Assembly (NCBI GenBank): GCA_035712365.1
Contig: DASTAW010000002.1
Location: 16,156-80,155, forward strand
Source: Terriglobia bacterium
GTDB taxonomy: Bacteria; Acidobacteriota; Terriglobia; UBA7540
Reading direction: 5' to 3'
DNA: 64,000 nt
The position numbers were made by a program, and so were the translations under genes. The number at the start of each line of letters is the position of its first letter. Within the stretch, counting starts at the first letter, position 1. Below are positions 1-8,398 of this stretch, piece after piece. The notes beneath the pieces were generated by a model that worked only from the letters and a program-made list of their open reading frames with translations, was not told the DNA's origin and did no database searches.

Positions 1-1033
1 CTACTCGCGTAAAGCCCCATTCCTTCAGGCGATCGACAACTTGCCGGACCAGCACTTCCGGCGTCGACGCACCTGCGGTGACACCAATACGGCGGTGGCC
101 GTTGACCCATTCAGGGAGGATATCGTCAGCGTTGCCGATCAGGTATGCGACCGTCCCTCCGCGCCGCGCAACTTCCACCAGCCGGTTTGAATTGGAACTG
201 TTTTGGGCTCCCACCACCAGGATTCCATCAGCCTTGGGGGCGATGGCCTTGACGGCCATCTGCCGGTTCTGAGTGGCGTAGCAGATGTCCTGTCCCGGCG
301 GCCCGATAATGGCGGGGAATCGCTGTTTGAGCCGGTCCACGATTTCCGCTGTGTCGTCAAGGCTTAAGGTGGTCTGCGTCAGATAGACGATCCGGTTGGG
401 ATCAGGTGGATCCAGGGTCTCCACGTCCTCGACTGAGGAAATCAACCGGATTACTTCGGGGGCTTCCCCGAGCGTACCGATCATCTCGTCGTGGTCCCGG
501 TGGCCGATAAGGACAATGGTATATTTTTCGCGGGCGTACCGGATCACCTCCAGATGGACCTTAGTGACCAGTGGGCAGGTGGCGTCAATGATGCGAAGCT
601 GCCGGGCGCGTGCTTCCTCGCGAACTGCCGGCGAGACTCCATGAGCACTGAAAATAACTGCTGCCCCTGTCGGCACCTCTTCAAGGTTTTCGACAAATAC
701 GGCGCCCTGGCCGGCCAACTCGTCTACAACATAACGGTTATGAACAATCTCCCGCCGCACATAAACCGGAGGTCCCAGCTTGTCGAGAACCATGCGGACA
801 ACATCAATGGCGCGAATGACGCCCGCGCAAAAGCCTCTGGGTCGCAACAGCATCAAAGTTCCTGGTTCAGCGCGAGACGAGTTCTCGACGTGAGGAGCCA
901 CGTTCATTGGTTTACCATCATCCTTTCCTGTTACATACCCTCTAAAGATAATCCTCTCATGGTCTTTCCGCACCGTCAAGATAAGCGCAGGATCCAATCC
1001 TTTCCGGACCGCGAGGGTTTGGTCGCTGCGCAT
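1..1033 (-). CDS. ispH: 4-hydroxy-3-methylbut-2-enyl diphosphate reductase (partial, C-terminus off the left edge)
   Basis: IspH (LytB) is the last enzyme of the MEP isoprenoid pathway: a cytoplasmic [4Fe-4S] enzyme that reduces HMBPP to IPP and DMAPP. The frame stays open to base 1 without a stop, so the C-terminal end is missing. Visible hallmarks are the N-terminal PRGFCAGV motif with the first cluster cysteine, then SAHGVSP, the DATCPLV motif with the second cysteine, TQTTLS and a late GASTPE motif. The start is uncertain. ATG at 853 matches the usual family start and has AGGA six bases upstream. ATG at 1033 has GAGGG six bases upstream and would add about 60 residues; an ATG at 907 has no good ribosome site. 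The isoprenoid product fits the neighbouring hopanoid genes, but the gene is housekeeping. Identity is secure; the start is not. Confidence 0.93.
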   Translation of the reverse strand, partial: MRSDQTLAVRKGLDPALILTVRKDHERIIFRGYVTGKDDGKPMNVAPHVENSSRAEPGTLMLLRPRGFCAGVIRAIDVVRMVLDKLGPPVYVRREIVHNRYVVDELAGQGAVFVENLEEVPTGAAVIFSAHGVSPAVREEARARQLRIIDATCPLVTKVHLEVIRYAREKYTIVLIGHRDHDEMIGTLGEAPEVIRLISSVEDVETLDPPDPNRIVYLTQTTLSLDDTAEIVDRLKQRFPAIIGPPGQDICYATQNRQMAVKAIAPKADGILVVGAQNSSNSNRLVEVARRGGTVAYLIGNADDILPEWVNGHRRIGVTAGASTPEVLVRQVVDRLKEWGFTRV

Positions 1034-1121
1034 ACCTGACCCTCTGGATTTATTGATGTACCCATCCGGCGAAACGATGCATCATATCCACGGAGGGTTT
1101 ACTATTTCTGTCACTGCTCTC

Positions 1122-1150
1122 TGTACACTTGCGGTGGCTTTTGATACAAT
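1122..1150 (+). promoter_or_regulatory. Candidate sigma-70-like promoter for the TPR gene
   Basis: TGTACA at 1122-1127 and TACAAT at 1145-1150 are separated by 17 bases, and a TGA just upstream of the -10 resembles an extended -10. It lies between the divergent ispH and TPR genes, about 80 bases before the TPR start. The -35 matches only four of six consensus positions, so this is a by-eye proposal. Confidence 0.35.
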
Positions 1151-1230
1151 GCCCTGATTATGGATTGTTCCCACAACGGAGGCCTGCCTCAAGTAATTTC
1201 CTAACCCCTGGCTACCAACGTTTTTGAACT

Positions 1231-2232
1231 ATGAAATTTTTGAAACTACCAGTACTCGCAGCGTTACTTTGTTTTTGCGCTCAGGGCGCTCGCGGATGGG
1301 CGTCTGGTAACCCCTCGCCCAGTCCGTGTCCTGCTCGGCCGGCAATTGCCAATGACCTGGACGCCGGGAAGTACGCTGAGTCCGCGTCAATACTCCAGCG
1401 ACAGGTGGCCAAGAACCCCGCGGACGCCCAAGCCACGTTATGGCTGGCGCGATCCTTCATGGACCTTGGCAGTTACGACAAGGCAGTTGCATTTGCCGAA
1501 CGCGCGGCCCAATTGTCGCCCGACTGTTCAGAATCGCACTTCTGGCTGGCGCGTTCTTACGGAATGAAGGCCGATACGGACCGCAGCTTCTGGCTCGCCC
1601 GAAAGGCCAAACTGGAATATCAGAAAGCCATCCAGCTTGATCCGGACAATCTTGCCGCGCGCCGCGATTTAATGGAGTTCTATCTCCAGGCCCCGTGGAT
1701 ACTGGGCGGGAGCAGGGATAAGGCCGAGGCCCAGGTGCAAGCCATCGCGTCCCGTGACGCTACCGAAGGCCATCTGGCGCGCGCCATTTATTGGCGCGAT
1801 CTGGGCAGATCGGACCTTGCCGCCACGGAGTATCGCAGGGTTTTGGAGGCACGGCCGTCACAGCCAGAAGCCTACTTTCAGATTGCGGATTTTTATGAGT
1901 CTGATCAGAAGCCGGTCCAACTGGATGCCGCCGTACAGGCGGTCTCTTTGATTGTGCCGAATGACCCGCGCCTGAATTACTACAGCGCAGTGGCTGACGT
2001 GATGAAACGCCGGGACCTCGCAGGGGCTGAGCAGAACCTGAAGGCGTACCTTGCCGGGACCCCGCGCCGGGACGATTTCCCGCCGCATGCGGCGGCGCAT
2101 GACTGGCTGGGCCGGATTTACGAAATATGGGGGAAGAAGGCGCAAGCGATCGAGCAATACCGTGTGGCCCTCGGGCTGAGCCCCGACAACCAGGGGGCAC
2201 TGGATGCTCTCAAGCGCCTGGATGCAAATTAG
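1231..2232 (+). CDS. Secreted/periplasmic tetratricopeptide repeat protein
   Basis: A 333-residue protein starting with a signal peptide (MKFLKLP then a hydrophobic stretch ending near GARG, about residues 1-23). The rest is built of helical TPR-like repeats: units around residues 45-80, 82-115, 118-150, 190-225 and 285-325, with typical W/A/Y/A spacing and P at repeat ends (for example LSPDN near the C-terminus). TPR proteins are protein-protein scaffolds; the partner here is unknown. It is transcribed alone, divergently from ispH, and 215 bases upstream of hpnJ. No catalytic domain is seen. The TPR call is firm; the role is not known. Confidence 0.8.
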   Translation: MKFLKLPVLAALLCFCAQGARGWASGNPSPSPCPARPAIANDLDAGKYAESASILQRQVAKNPADAQATLWLARSFMDLGSYDKAVAFAERAAQLSPDCSESHFWLARSYGMKADTDRSFWLARKAKLEYQKAIQLDPDNLAARRDLMEFYLQAPWILGGSRDKAEAQVQAIASRDATEGHLARAIYWRDLGRSDLAATEYRRVLEARPSQPEAYFQIADFYESDQKPVQLDAAVQAVSLIVPNDPRLNYYSAVADVMKRRDLAGAEQNLKAYLAGTPRRDDFPPHAAAHDWLGRIYEIWGKKAQAIEQYRVALGLSPDNQGALDALKRLDAN

Positions 2233-2447
2233 CCGGGCAGCCGACTGTCTGAAGACCAAAGGCCACAGAGTGGGGTGGCCAGTTTTGGTACATAGCGTTA
2301 GAATCGTAAACGGGACGTTGCGGATGCGGGTCGGTTTTGCAGCAAGTAAATTCCAAAGAAGTTATAGCTTTCGGGTACAATGCAATTCAACGGATGGCGG
2401 AAGATATACAGCCTCGTGGCATCAGGACGTTATAGAAGGGAGTCTGT

Positions 2448-3956
2448 ATGGTGTCTGTTTTGAAGACGCTGTTGCTGAATCCTCCGAGTTTCGAGAAGTT
2501 TGATGGCGGCGCAAGTTCGAGGTGGCCCGCCACGCGCGAGATTGAGTCTTACTGGTACCCCGTGTGGCTCACCTATCCCGCGGGAATGCTGCCCGGCAGC
2601 CGCCTGCTGGATGCCCCTCCGCACAAAATTACTCCTCAGCAGACCGTCGAAATCGCCAAGGACTATGAGTTTGTGGTCCTTTTCACGTCCGCTGTCGGTT
2701 TTGAGAACGACGTTGAGCTTGTCCGCCGGATGAAGGAGGCAAAGCCCGGCCTCCGAGTAGCCTTTGTGGGACCTCCCGTGCAGGTGAAGCCCGATGAAAG
2801 CTTGATGGCCAGCGACGACATCGATTTTATTGTGCGCGGCGAATTTGATTATGCCGTGGTGGAGTTTGCGCAGGGTAAGCCGCTCAGCGAGATTCTCGGC
2901 GCCAGTTATCGCAAGGACGGGAAAATCGTCCACAATCCGCCGCGAAAGGAACTGCAGACGGAGGATTTGGACCGCCTGCCGTTTGCCACGGAGGTCTACA
3001 AGCGCGACCTGAGCATTGAGAATTACAACGTTCCTTTTCTGCTTCATCCCTTCGTCTCGTTCTATTCTTCGCGCGGGTGTCCCGCCCTTTGCACCTTCTG
3101 CCTGTGGCCGCAGACACTTTCGGGTCATGCCTGGCGGACACGCTCCGTCGACAACGTGGTTACGGAAATCGGGCAGGCTCTCAAGCTGTTCCCGCAGGCG
3201 AAGGAATTCTTCTTCGATGATGACACTTTCAATATCCGTAAGGACCGCGTCATCGAACTGTCAAAGAAATTCAAACCGCTGGGTTTCCGCTGGTCCTGCA
3301 CGGCCCGCGTCCACAGCGACTATGAAACCCTCAAAGCCATGGCTGACGGCGGCGCCCGGCTCTTTATCGTGGGTTTTGAATCCGGCGACGATCAGATACT
3401 GAAGAACATCAAGAAAGGCGCAACCGCGGAAATGGGCCGCAGGTTCGCGAAGAACTGCAAGCAGCTCGGCATAGCAATCCACGCCGACTTCATCATCGGG
3501 CTTCCGGGTGAGACACCCGAAACCATCGAGCGCACCATCGATTTTGCGAGGGAATTGGACTCGGAAACCATCCAGGTTTCCCTTGCGCACGGCTATCCGG
3601 GGACGGAAATGTACAACCAGTTGTTGCAGGCTGGCCAGTTGGTGAATCTTCCCATGTCTGACACCAACGGCCACCAACTGCCTCACATTCAATATCCGGG
3701 CCTGTCGACGGCGCAGATGATGGACGCCGTCAACCGCTTCTACGATGAGTATTACTTCAGGCCGCGAGTGGTGTGGCGAATCGTACGCAAGGCGCTCTGG
3801 GACAAAGACGAGCGTAAGCGCCTGTACCAGGAAGGCGTGGAGTTTCTCCGGTTGCGGAGTGAGCGGCTTAAATTTGCCCGCCAGGGACCCGTGAAGGCAA
3901 CCTCCATCAGCGTGCCGGCGATCGACCTGGCTTCCGAGCCTCCATCGAACTCCTGA
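2448..3956 (+). CDS. hpnJ: Hopanoid biosynthesis-associated radical SAM protein HpnJ
   Basis: A 502-residue B12-binding-type radical SAM protein. Residues 1-150 form a cobalamin-binding-like domain (VGPPVQVKPDESL, IVRGEFD). The radical SAM core begins at RGCPALCTFC, with cluster cysteines C211, C215 and C218 in CxxxCxxC spacing. Length and N-terminus match the HpnJ family. Published work on the hpnI/hpnK/hpnJ set assigns HpnI to N-acetylglucosamine addition on bacteriohopanetetrol, HpnK to deacetylation, and HpnJ to the ring contraction giving the cyclitol ether. The start ATG has GGGAG a few bases upstream. Two coupled small transporters and an hpnI follow on the same strand, so this is the likely first gene of an operon. 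No HpnK or squalene-hopene cyclase is in the window. Confidence 0.88.
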   Translation: MVSVLKTLLLNPPSFEKFDGGASSRWPATREIESYWYPVWLTYPAGMLPGSRLLDAPPHKITPQQTVEIAKDYEFVVLFTSAVGFENDVELVRRMKEAKPGLRVAFVGPPVQVKPDESLMASDDIDFIVRGEFDYAVVEFAQGKPLSEILGASYRKDGKIVHNPPRKELQTEDLDRLPFATEVYKRDLSIENYNVPFLLHPFVSFYSSRGCPALCTFCLWPQTLSGHAWRTRSVDNVVTEIGQALKLFPQAKEFFFDDDTFNIRKDRVIELSKKFKPLGFRWSCTARVHSDYETLKAMADGGARLFIVGFESGDDQILKNIKKGATAEMGRRFAKNCKQLGIAIHADFIIGLPGETPETIERTIDFARELDSETIQVSLAHGYPGTEMYNQLLQAGQLVNLPMSDTNGHQLPHIQYPGLSTAQMMDAVNRFYDEYYFRPRVVWRIVRKALWDKDERKRLYQEGVEFLRLRSERLKFARQGPVKATSISVPAIDLASEPPSNS

Positions 3957-3977
3957 GCGGTTGGGCTATGAGAGCTC

Positions 3978-4394
3978 ATGCCTGAATTGAGAAGCCCGCG
4001 AGCCAAGACCTTCATCCTGCTGGCGTTTATGGTCACCTTCGGGTCATCCGGTGACGTACTGCTCAGCCGGGGGATGAAGCGGCTGGGCGAGCTCCGTAGC
4101 TGGGCCCCGGGGACCGCAGCGGCTTTTTTTGCACGGGCCTTCGAGAGCGGCACCATCTGGTTGGCTATCGCCCTGTTGATGCTGTTCCTGGTGAGCTATA
4201 TGCTCGTGCTTTCCTGGGCGGATTTCAGCTACGTTTCACCCGCCTCGGCCATTGGCTATGTTTTGGTGGCCCTGATGGGATACTTCTTTCTGGGAGAGCA
4301 TGTCCCAACCACACGCTGGGTTGGCGTTGGCCTGATCTGCGTGGGGGTTTTTGTGGTTGGCGGCACGCACCCCAGCACAAATCACAACTCATGA
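3978..4394 (+). CDS. SMR/EamA-type four-helix half-transporter, first of a pair
   Basis: A 138-residue membrane protein with four predicted transmembrane helices (about residues 10-30, 57-80, 85-105 and 113-130), the size and shape of small multidrug resistance (EmrE-like) or ArnE/ArnF proteins. The motif LSWADFSYVSPASA, with a helix-breaking proline, is typical of this fold. It starts 22 bases after hpnJ, and its stop overlaps the ATG of the next gene (ATGA at 4391-4394). Such half-transporters often act as heterodimers; ArnE/ArnF are proposed to flip a lipid-linked aminosugar. The context suggests movement of a hopanoid or polyprenyl-linked sugar across the inner membrane. Substrate is inference. 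Confidence 0.8.
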   Translation: MPELRSPRAKTFILLAFMVTFGSSGDVLLSRGMKRLGELRSWAPGTAAAFFARAFESGTIWLAIALLMLFLVSYMLVLSWADFSYVSPASAIGYVLVALMGYFFLGEHVPTTRWVGVGLICVGVFVVGGTHPSTNHNS

Positions 4395-4762
4395 CGGGTC
4401 AGACAGCGCTGTTCATTGCGGTTATTGTTGTGGCCGGGCAACTGGGCGATATTTGCCTGTCGCTCGCCATGAAGACCGTTGGAGAATTCAAGCGTTTCAC
4501 TCCCGTGAGCGTTTTGCGATTTCTCGGCCGCGCCCTCAGAGTAAAATGGCTGTGGATCGGAGTAGGTCTGATGGCCGTGGCTTTTTTTTCACTGCTGGCG
4601 CTCCTTTCTTGGGCCGATGTGAGCCTGGTGGTGCCGGCCACGGCTGCAAGTTACGCAGTCGGCGCCTTGGGTGCTAAGTTTCTGCTGGGTGAATATGTGA
4701 ACCGGGAGAGGTGGATCGGCGTCTTTATCGTCTGTATCGGAGTGGCCCTGGTCTGCATCTGA
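4391..4762 (+). CDS. SMR/EamA-type four-helix half-transporter, second of a pair
   Basis: A 123-residue, four-helix membrane protein clearly paralogous to its upstream neighbour: both share the LSWAD..xVxPA motif and the FLLGE/FFLGE motif before the last helix. The four-base ATGA overlap with the first subunit indicates translational coupling and points to a heterodimer. It is followed after 16 bases by hpnI, so the order is hpnJ, SMR, SMR, hpnI. As with the first subunit, the ArnE/ArnF comparison is from fold and arrangement only; a generic drug-export role cannot be excluded. Confidence 0.8.
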   Translation: MTGQTALFIAVIVVAGQLGDICLSLAMKTVGEFKRFTPVSVLRFLGRALRVKWLWIGVGLMAVAFFSLLALLSWADVSLVVPATAASYAVGALGAKFLLGEYVNRERWIGVFIVCIGVALVCI

Positions 4763-4778
4763 AAAAGAGGACGAAGGC

Positions 4779-5939
4779 ATGCATGCGCACTTTCACCCGG
4801 TAGAGTGGCTTATTTCAGTCGGCGCCATCGTTTCGCTGCTTTACTATGTGGCCGCACTGTTCAGCGCCTGGAGATATTTTCGCCGTCCTGTCTACCGCGA
4901 TCCTGAGTTCGCGCCCCCGGTCAGCATCCTGAAACCTGTCAGGGGGCTTGACCGCGAATGCTACGAGAACTTCGCCAGCTTCTGCAATCTTAATTACCCT
5001 GAATACGAGATTTTGTTTGGAGTGATGGACGTTGATGATCCCGTCATTCCTGTCATCCGGAAGCTCATCGAAGACCACCCCAGCCGGGCCATCCGCCTTT
5101 TTGTCGGTTCTCCCGGCAGAGGCTGGAACCGAAAGGTACGGCAATTGTGCCGTCTGTCGCGCGAAGCCCGTTACCCCACCCTGGTGATCAGTGACAGCGA
5201 CATTCGGGTCCAGCCGGATTATCTGCGAGCGATTGTGGGCCCGCTTCGTAACCCGGGAGTTGGCGCTGTCACCTGCATGTACCGCCTGCAATCAGAACCC
5301 CGACTGGCTTCTGAGATTGAGGCGGTCGGGCTCTCTTCCGACTTCATGCCCGGAGTAGTCGTGGCCCGGCAGTTGGAGGGCGTGAAGTTTGCGCTGGGCG
5401 CGAGCATCGCCGTGGCCGCCGAGCGACTGGAGGACCTTGGCGGATTCGAGGCCATGGCGGATTGCTTTTCCGACGATTTTGAACTGGGGAGGCGGATCGC
5501 TGATGAGGGCCATGAGGTCGAGCTCATCCCGTACACCGTGGCCAGCGTTTCCCCGTCGCAAGGGCTGTTAGGTTCGATCCAGCACCAGCTTCGCTGGGCC
5601 GTTGGCATTACCAATTCGCGTCCGTGGGGCCAGTTTGGCAGGCTGCTGACCCAGGCGCTGCCATGGGTGGTGGCCGCGAGCCTGGTGCATCGCACTTGGG
5701 AAGCCACCGTGGGATTTTGCGGAGCTTACCTCGTGCTTCGGCTGGCCGTCGCCTGGACGGTTGGCGTGTGGGGCCTGAAAGATCCACTGCTGCGCAGGAA
5801 ATGGTGGCTGGTGCCTGCATGGGATGCTCTCGCATTCTTCATCCTGGCCATCAGCTTTTCCAAGCGGCGCATCGAGTGGCGCGGGACCTCATTTTATATC
5901 CGCAAAGGCCGCCTGAGTCCTGCGCCCAGCAAGGATTGA
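4779..5939 (+). CDS. hpnI: Hopanoid biosynthesis-associated glycosyltransferase HpnI
   Basis: A 386-residue GT2-superfamily (ceramide-glucosyltransferase-like) enzyme. An N-terminal membrane helix (about 10-30) precedes the catalytic domain: PVSILKPVRGLD, the nucleotide-sugar/metal motif SDSDI near residue 140, the DDFELG acid motif near residue 235, and QLRWA (QxxRW) near residue 270. Two or three C-terminal helices follow. HpnI adds N-acetylglucosamine to bacteriohopanetetrol at the inner membrane. It lies 16 bases after the SMR pair and ends the hpnJ operon. The donor-binding stretch before SDSD (NRKVRQLCRL) differs from the NxKV stretch of the second copy, so the two paralogs may use different acceptors or donors. 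Confidence 0.85.
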   Translation: MHAHFHPVEWLISVGAIVSLLYYVAALFSAWRYFRRPVYRDPEFAPPVSILKPVRGLDRECYENFASFCNLNYPEYEILFGVMDVDDPVIPVIRKLIEDHPSRAIRLFVGSPGRGWNRKVRQLCRLSREARYPTLVISDSDIRVQPDYLRAIVGPLRNPGVGAVTCMYRLQSEPRLASEIEAVGLSSDFMPGVVVARQLEGVKFALGASIAVAAERLEDLGGFEAMADCFSDDFELGRRIADEGHEVELIPYTVASVSPSQGLLGSIQHQLRWAVGITNSRPWGQFGRLLTQALPWVVAASLVHRTWEATVGFCGAYLVLRLAVAWTVGVWGLKDPLLRRKWWLVPAWDALAFFILAISFSKRRIEWRGTSFYIRKGRLSPAPSKD

Positions 5940-6072
5940 GCCACCGCGGTTATGGGGAAGCAGACCTGAGCTATGAGATGAAGATCGGTGCGCGTCTCCT
6001 TGGACTGGAAGGGCGTTCGATGAGCAGCGATGAGTAGTATTGCAATTCCAGAAAGGGTAGAATACTCATGCG

Positions 6073-6555
6073 ATGGGATTCAAAGTCTTTCTAAGCTATA
6101 GCCTTGATGCTGCCGAACAGGCGCTTGCCTGGCGGTTACAAACACTTGCCGCAGCGCACGGCGTTGAAATGTATGTGCCCCCACGCGGACCGCTCGCACC
6201 ACAGCAGTCGGCCTCATCCATTGCGATTCACAATGCGATTGACCGGGCTGATTGCGTGCTGGCTATCATTACTGCCAAAGCAAGCGCAAATGTCGAAAGG
6301 GAACTCCGCTATGCTCTGACAAAACAAAAACTTGTCATACCAATCGTCCGTTCGGACCTTGCCGGTCATCCTCTCCTAGCGCAATTCCCCCAAGTATTTA
6401 CATTCTCTCCGTGGGACAATCCTGGGCAAGTCGAGGGAGGGATTGTTGAATTCCTCAAGGAAAAAAAGATCAGTAAAGAACAACAGCAAGCTATAGGTGC
6501 CCTCGCCGCGGTAGGAATTGGGCTACTCCTGCTCTTTTCTCTGAGTGAAAAATAG
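6073..6555 (+). CDS. TIR-domain protein with C-terminal membrane anchor
   Basis: A 160-residue protein with an N-terminal TIR-like fold (about residues 3-130): KVFLSYS as the first strand and box 1, an AIxxADCVLAIIT segment, and VERELRYAL holding a Glu (E75 or E77) where TIR NADases carry the catalytic residue, then KLVIPIV. Residues 139-157 form one hydrophobic helix with a short charged tail, giving a tail-anchored topology with the TIR domain in the cytoplasm. Its stop TAG shares its last G with the GTG start of the downstream PIN gene. Base composition is noticeably less GC-rich than the flanking hpn genes, suggesting transfer. TIR proteins in bacteria are often NAD-consuming immune effectors; the activity here is inferred, not shown. 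Confidence 0.75.
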   Translation: MGFKVFLSYSLDAAEQALAWRLQTLAAAHGVEMYVPPRGPLAPQQSASSIAIHNAIDRADCVLAIITAKASANVERELRYALTKQKLVIPIVRSDLAGHPLLAQFPQVFTFSPWDNPGQVEGGIVEFLKEKKISKEQQQAIGALAAVGIGLLLLFSLSEK

Positions 6556-7049
6556 TGCGGATCGCGGTTGTTGACAGCACACCGCTCATTCATCTTGTAC
6601 ACTTGGGTCTATGCGGAGAGATATCCCTCTTCTTTGACGTCGTGTATGTCCCCATGGCCGTCCAGCGGGAAGTTAATCGAAAGAGCAGGTTCCGCTACCG
6701 CCTCAAGAAGCTTTATGAGACGGGTTATTTCTTAAGGTGTACCACAGCGAATGCCGAGAATGTAAAGCTGCTGAGGCCTGATGTTGACGAGGGTGAGGCG
6801 GAGGCGCTGATTCAGGCGCAGGAGAGAACAGCAACGCACTTTATAGGGGACGACAGGCGGGCACGGGAAATCGGTAGCAATATGGGATTTAGGTGTGTTG
6901 GAACTGTGCGGATTCTTGCTCGACTGTTTTTAGAGGGACGGGCGTCGGAAACTCGTAGTCTCGTGCGAAAATTGCAGCGCGACCTTCGATTTCGAGTTTC
7001 CGAACAGGTTATTCAGCAGGCGATTGCAATGGCTGAAGAGCCCATTTGA
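6555..7049 (+). CDS. PIN-domain (DUF3368-type) putative ribonuclease
   Basis: A 164-residue protein starting with GTG. It carries the acidic PIN motifs of the DUF3368 group: VVDSTPLIHL (D7), QREV (E39), DEGEAEAL (near E81/E83) and the DDRRAR segment (D99/D100), followed by GTVRILARL and a C-terminal helical stretch. PIN proteins are metal-dependent RNases and often the toxin of VapBC-like pairs. DUF3368 proteins usually sit next to a small UPF0175 antitoxin; none is visible here. Instead the gene overlaps the upstream TIR gene by one base, so the two are probably translated together. Whether TIR replaces the antitoxin or both act in one defence response is open. Confidence 0.78.
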   Translation: MRIAVVDSTPLIHLVHLGLCGEISLFFDVVYVPMAVQREVNRKSRFRYRLKKLYETGYFLRCTTANAENVKLLRPDVDEGEAEALIQAQERTATHFIGDDRRAREIGSNMGFRCVGTVRILARLFLEGRASETRSLVRKLQRDLRFRVSEQVIQQAIAMAEEPI

Positions 7050-7178
7050 TTCTGGTGCAAGAAGGGGAACTTGTCCAGGTCTGCTGTAATTGCAAGAAAA
7101 CGGTTCTCATGTTGTAGATGGTTGTGATTCCTTGCGCCTGTCTTATGATATTTCACGCGCGTTGTCTCTGTGTGTTCC

Positions 7179-8393
7179 ATGTTTGAACACGCCCTGTTCA
7201 TCATCGCCGGCGCCGGGCTGTCCGCTGCCAGCGTTTATCTCGTGCTGGTGATGGTCGCCGCTGTGCGTTTTCGGATCTCGGCCCAGCGTTACTCCGCTTT
7301 AAGTGGGTCCGATGCACACCTTCCTCCGGTGAGCGTCCTGAAGCCGTTGCACGGCGCCGAGCCCTTGCTTGAAGAATGTCTGGAGAGCTTTTTTCGCCAG
7401 GATTACCCGGAGTACGAACTGATCTTTGGCGCCCGGATCCAATCAGATCCGGCGCTCGCCCTTGTCGAAGTCCTCGAAAAGAAATATCCGCACGTGGCAA
7501 CTCAGACCATCGTGTCTGGTCATCCGGGCCATCCGAATGCCAAGGTGTGCCTGATGGAGAAGATGGCGCCGCTCGCTACCCATCCGATATTGTTCATCGC
7601 CGACAGCGACGTGCATGTTGCCCCGGACTATCTCGCACAGGTGGTAAGGCCCATGCTGGATCCGAAGGTCGGCATGGTCACTTGTCTCTATCGGGGCGTT
7701 TCTACCGGAGGCTTCTGGGCGCTGCTCGAAGCGCTGGGCATGTCGATTGAATTGGCTTCCGGCGTGCTCGTGGCTGATCTGCTGGAAGGCATGAAATTCG
7801 CGCTGGGGCCCACTATGGTCATCCGAAAAGAAGTGCTGGAAGGATGGGGCGGCTTAGGGGTTTTGCGCGATTACTGCGCCGACGATTTCGTCATGGGCGC
7901 CTTGACGCATGCAGCCGGCAGGAAGGTGGTGCTTTCGCACTATGTGATAAACCACATCGTCCTGGGCCGCTCCGCGCGGACCTCCATGCTCCATCAGCTT
8001 CGCTGGATGAAGAGTTCGCGATTTTCGCGAAGCCTGGGCCATCTTGGAACGGGGTTGACGTTTGCCATGCCGTTTGGTGCGCTCGCCTTGGTTGCGGGAT
8101 GGCTGTCGGGCAACTGGGTCCTGGGGTTGGGGATGTTGTCGGTTGCTGTTGCCAACCGACTGGTCCAGGCGCTGGTGGTTGGATGGGGTGTTAATCGGGA
8201 CCGCGATTCCGCGCTCTACTGCTGGCTCTATCCGCTCCGCGACCTTCTTGGATTCACTCTGTGGTGCGCCAGCTTCTGGGGTTCGGAGATAGACTGGCGC
8301 GGAGAGCGCTACCAACTCGTTTCTGGCGGACGAATGGTCCCCAAAAGCCGTCCAGGCGAGACGGACTCCAACGACGCAGGATGCCCTGTGTAG
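7179..8393 (+). CDS. Second HpnI-like hopanoid/lipid glycosyltransferase
   Basis: A 404-residue paralog of the hpnI at 4779. An N-terminal membrane helix (about 5-30) leads into PVSVLKPLHGAEP, NAKVCLMEKM, ADSDVHVAPDYL, the acidic CADDFVMG motif and QLRWM (QxxRW), with C-terminal membrane helices. The ATG at 7179 is chosen over an in-frame GTG at 7170 because it matches the paralog's N-terminus; neither has a strong ribosome site. It follows the TIR-PIN cassette and converges on the ArnT-like gene with only five bases between stops. It is probably a GT acting on bacteriohopanetetrol or another membrane lipid. The exact substrate is not predictable from sequence. Confidence 0.8.
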   Translation: MFEHALFIIAGAGLSAASVYLVLVMVAAVRFRISAQRYSALSGSDAHLPPVSVLKPLHGAEPLLEECLESFFRQDYPEYELIFGARIQSDPALALVEVLEKKYPHVATQTIVSGHPGHPNAKVCLMEKMAPLATHPILFIADSDVHVAPDYLAQVVRPMLDPKVGMVTCLYRGVSTGGFWALLEALGMSIELASGVLVADLLEGMKFALGPTMVIRKEVLEGWGGLGVLRDYCADDFVMGALTHAAGRKVVLSHYVINHIVLGRSARTSMLHQLRWMKSSRFSRSLGHLGTGLTFAMPFGALALVAGWLSGNWVLGLGMLSVAVANRLVQALVVGWGVNRDRDSALYCWLYPLRDLLGFTLWCASFWGSEIDWRGERYQLVSGGRMVPKSRPGETDSNDAGCPV

Positions 8394-8398
8394 CGCCA

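Noticed and set aside
491..1039. 182-residue open frame on the plus strand
   Set aside because: Antisense to ispH, which has all its family motifs.
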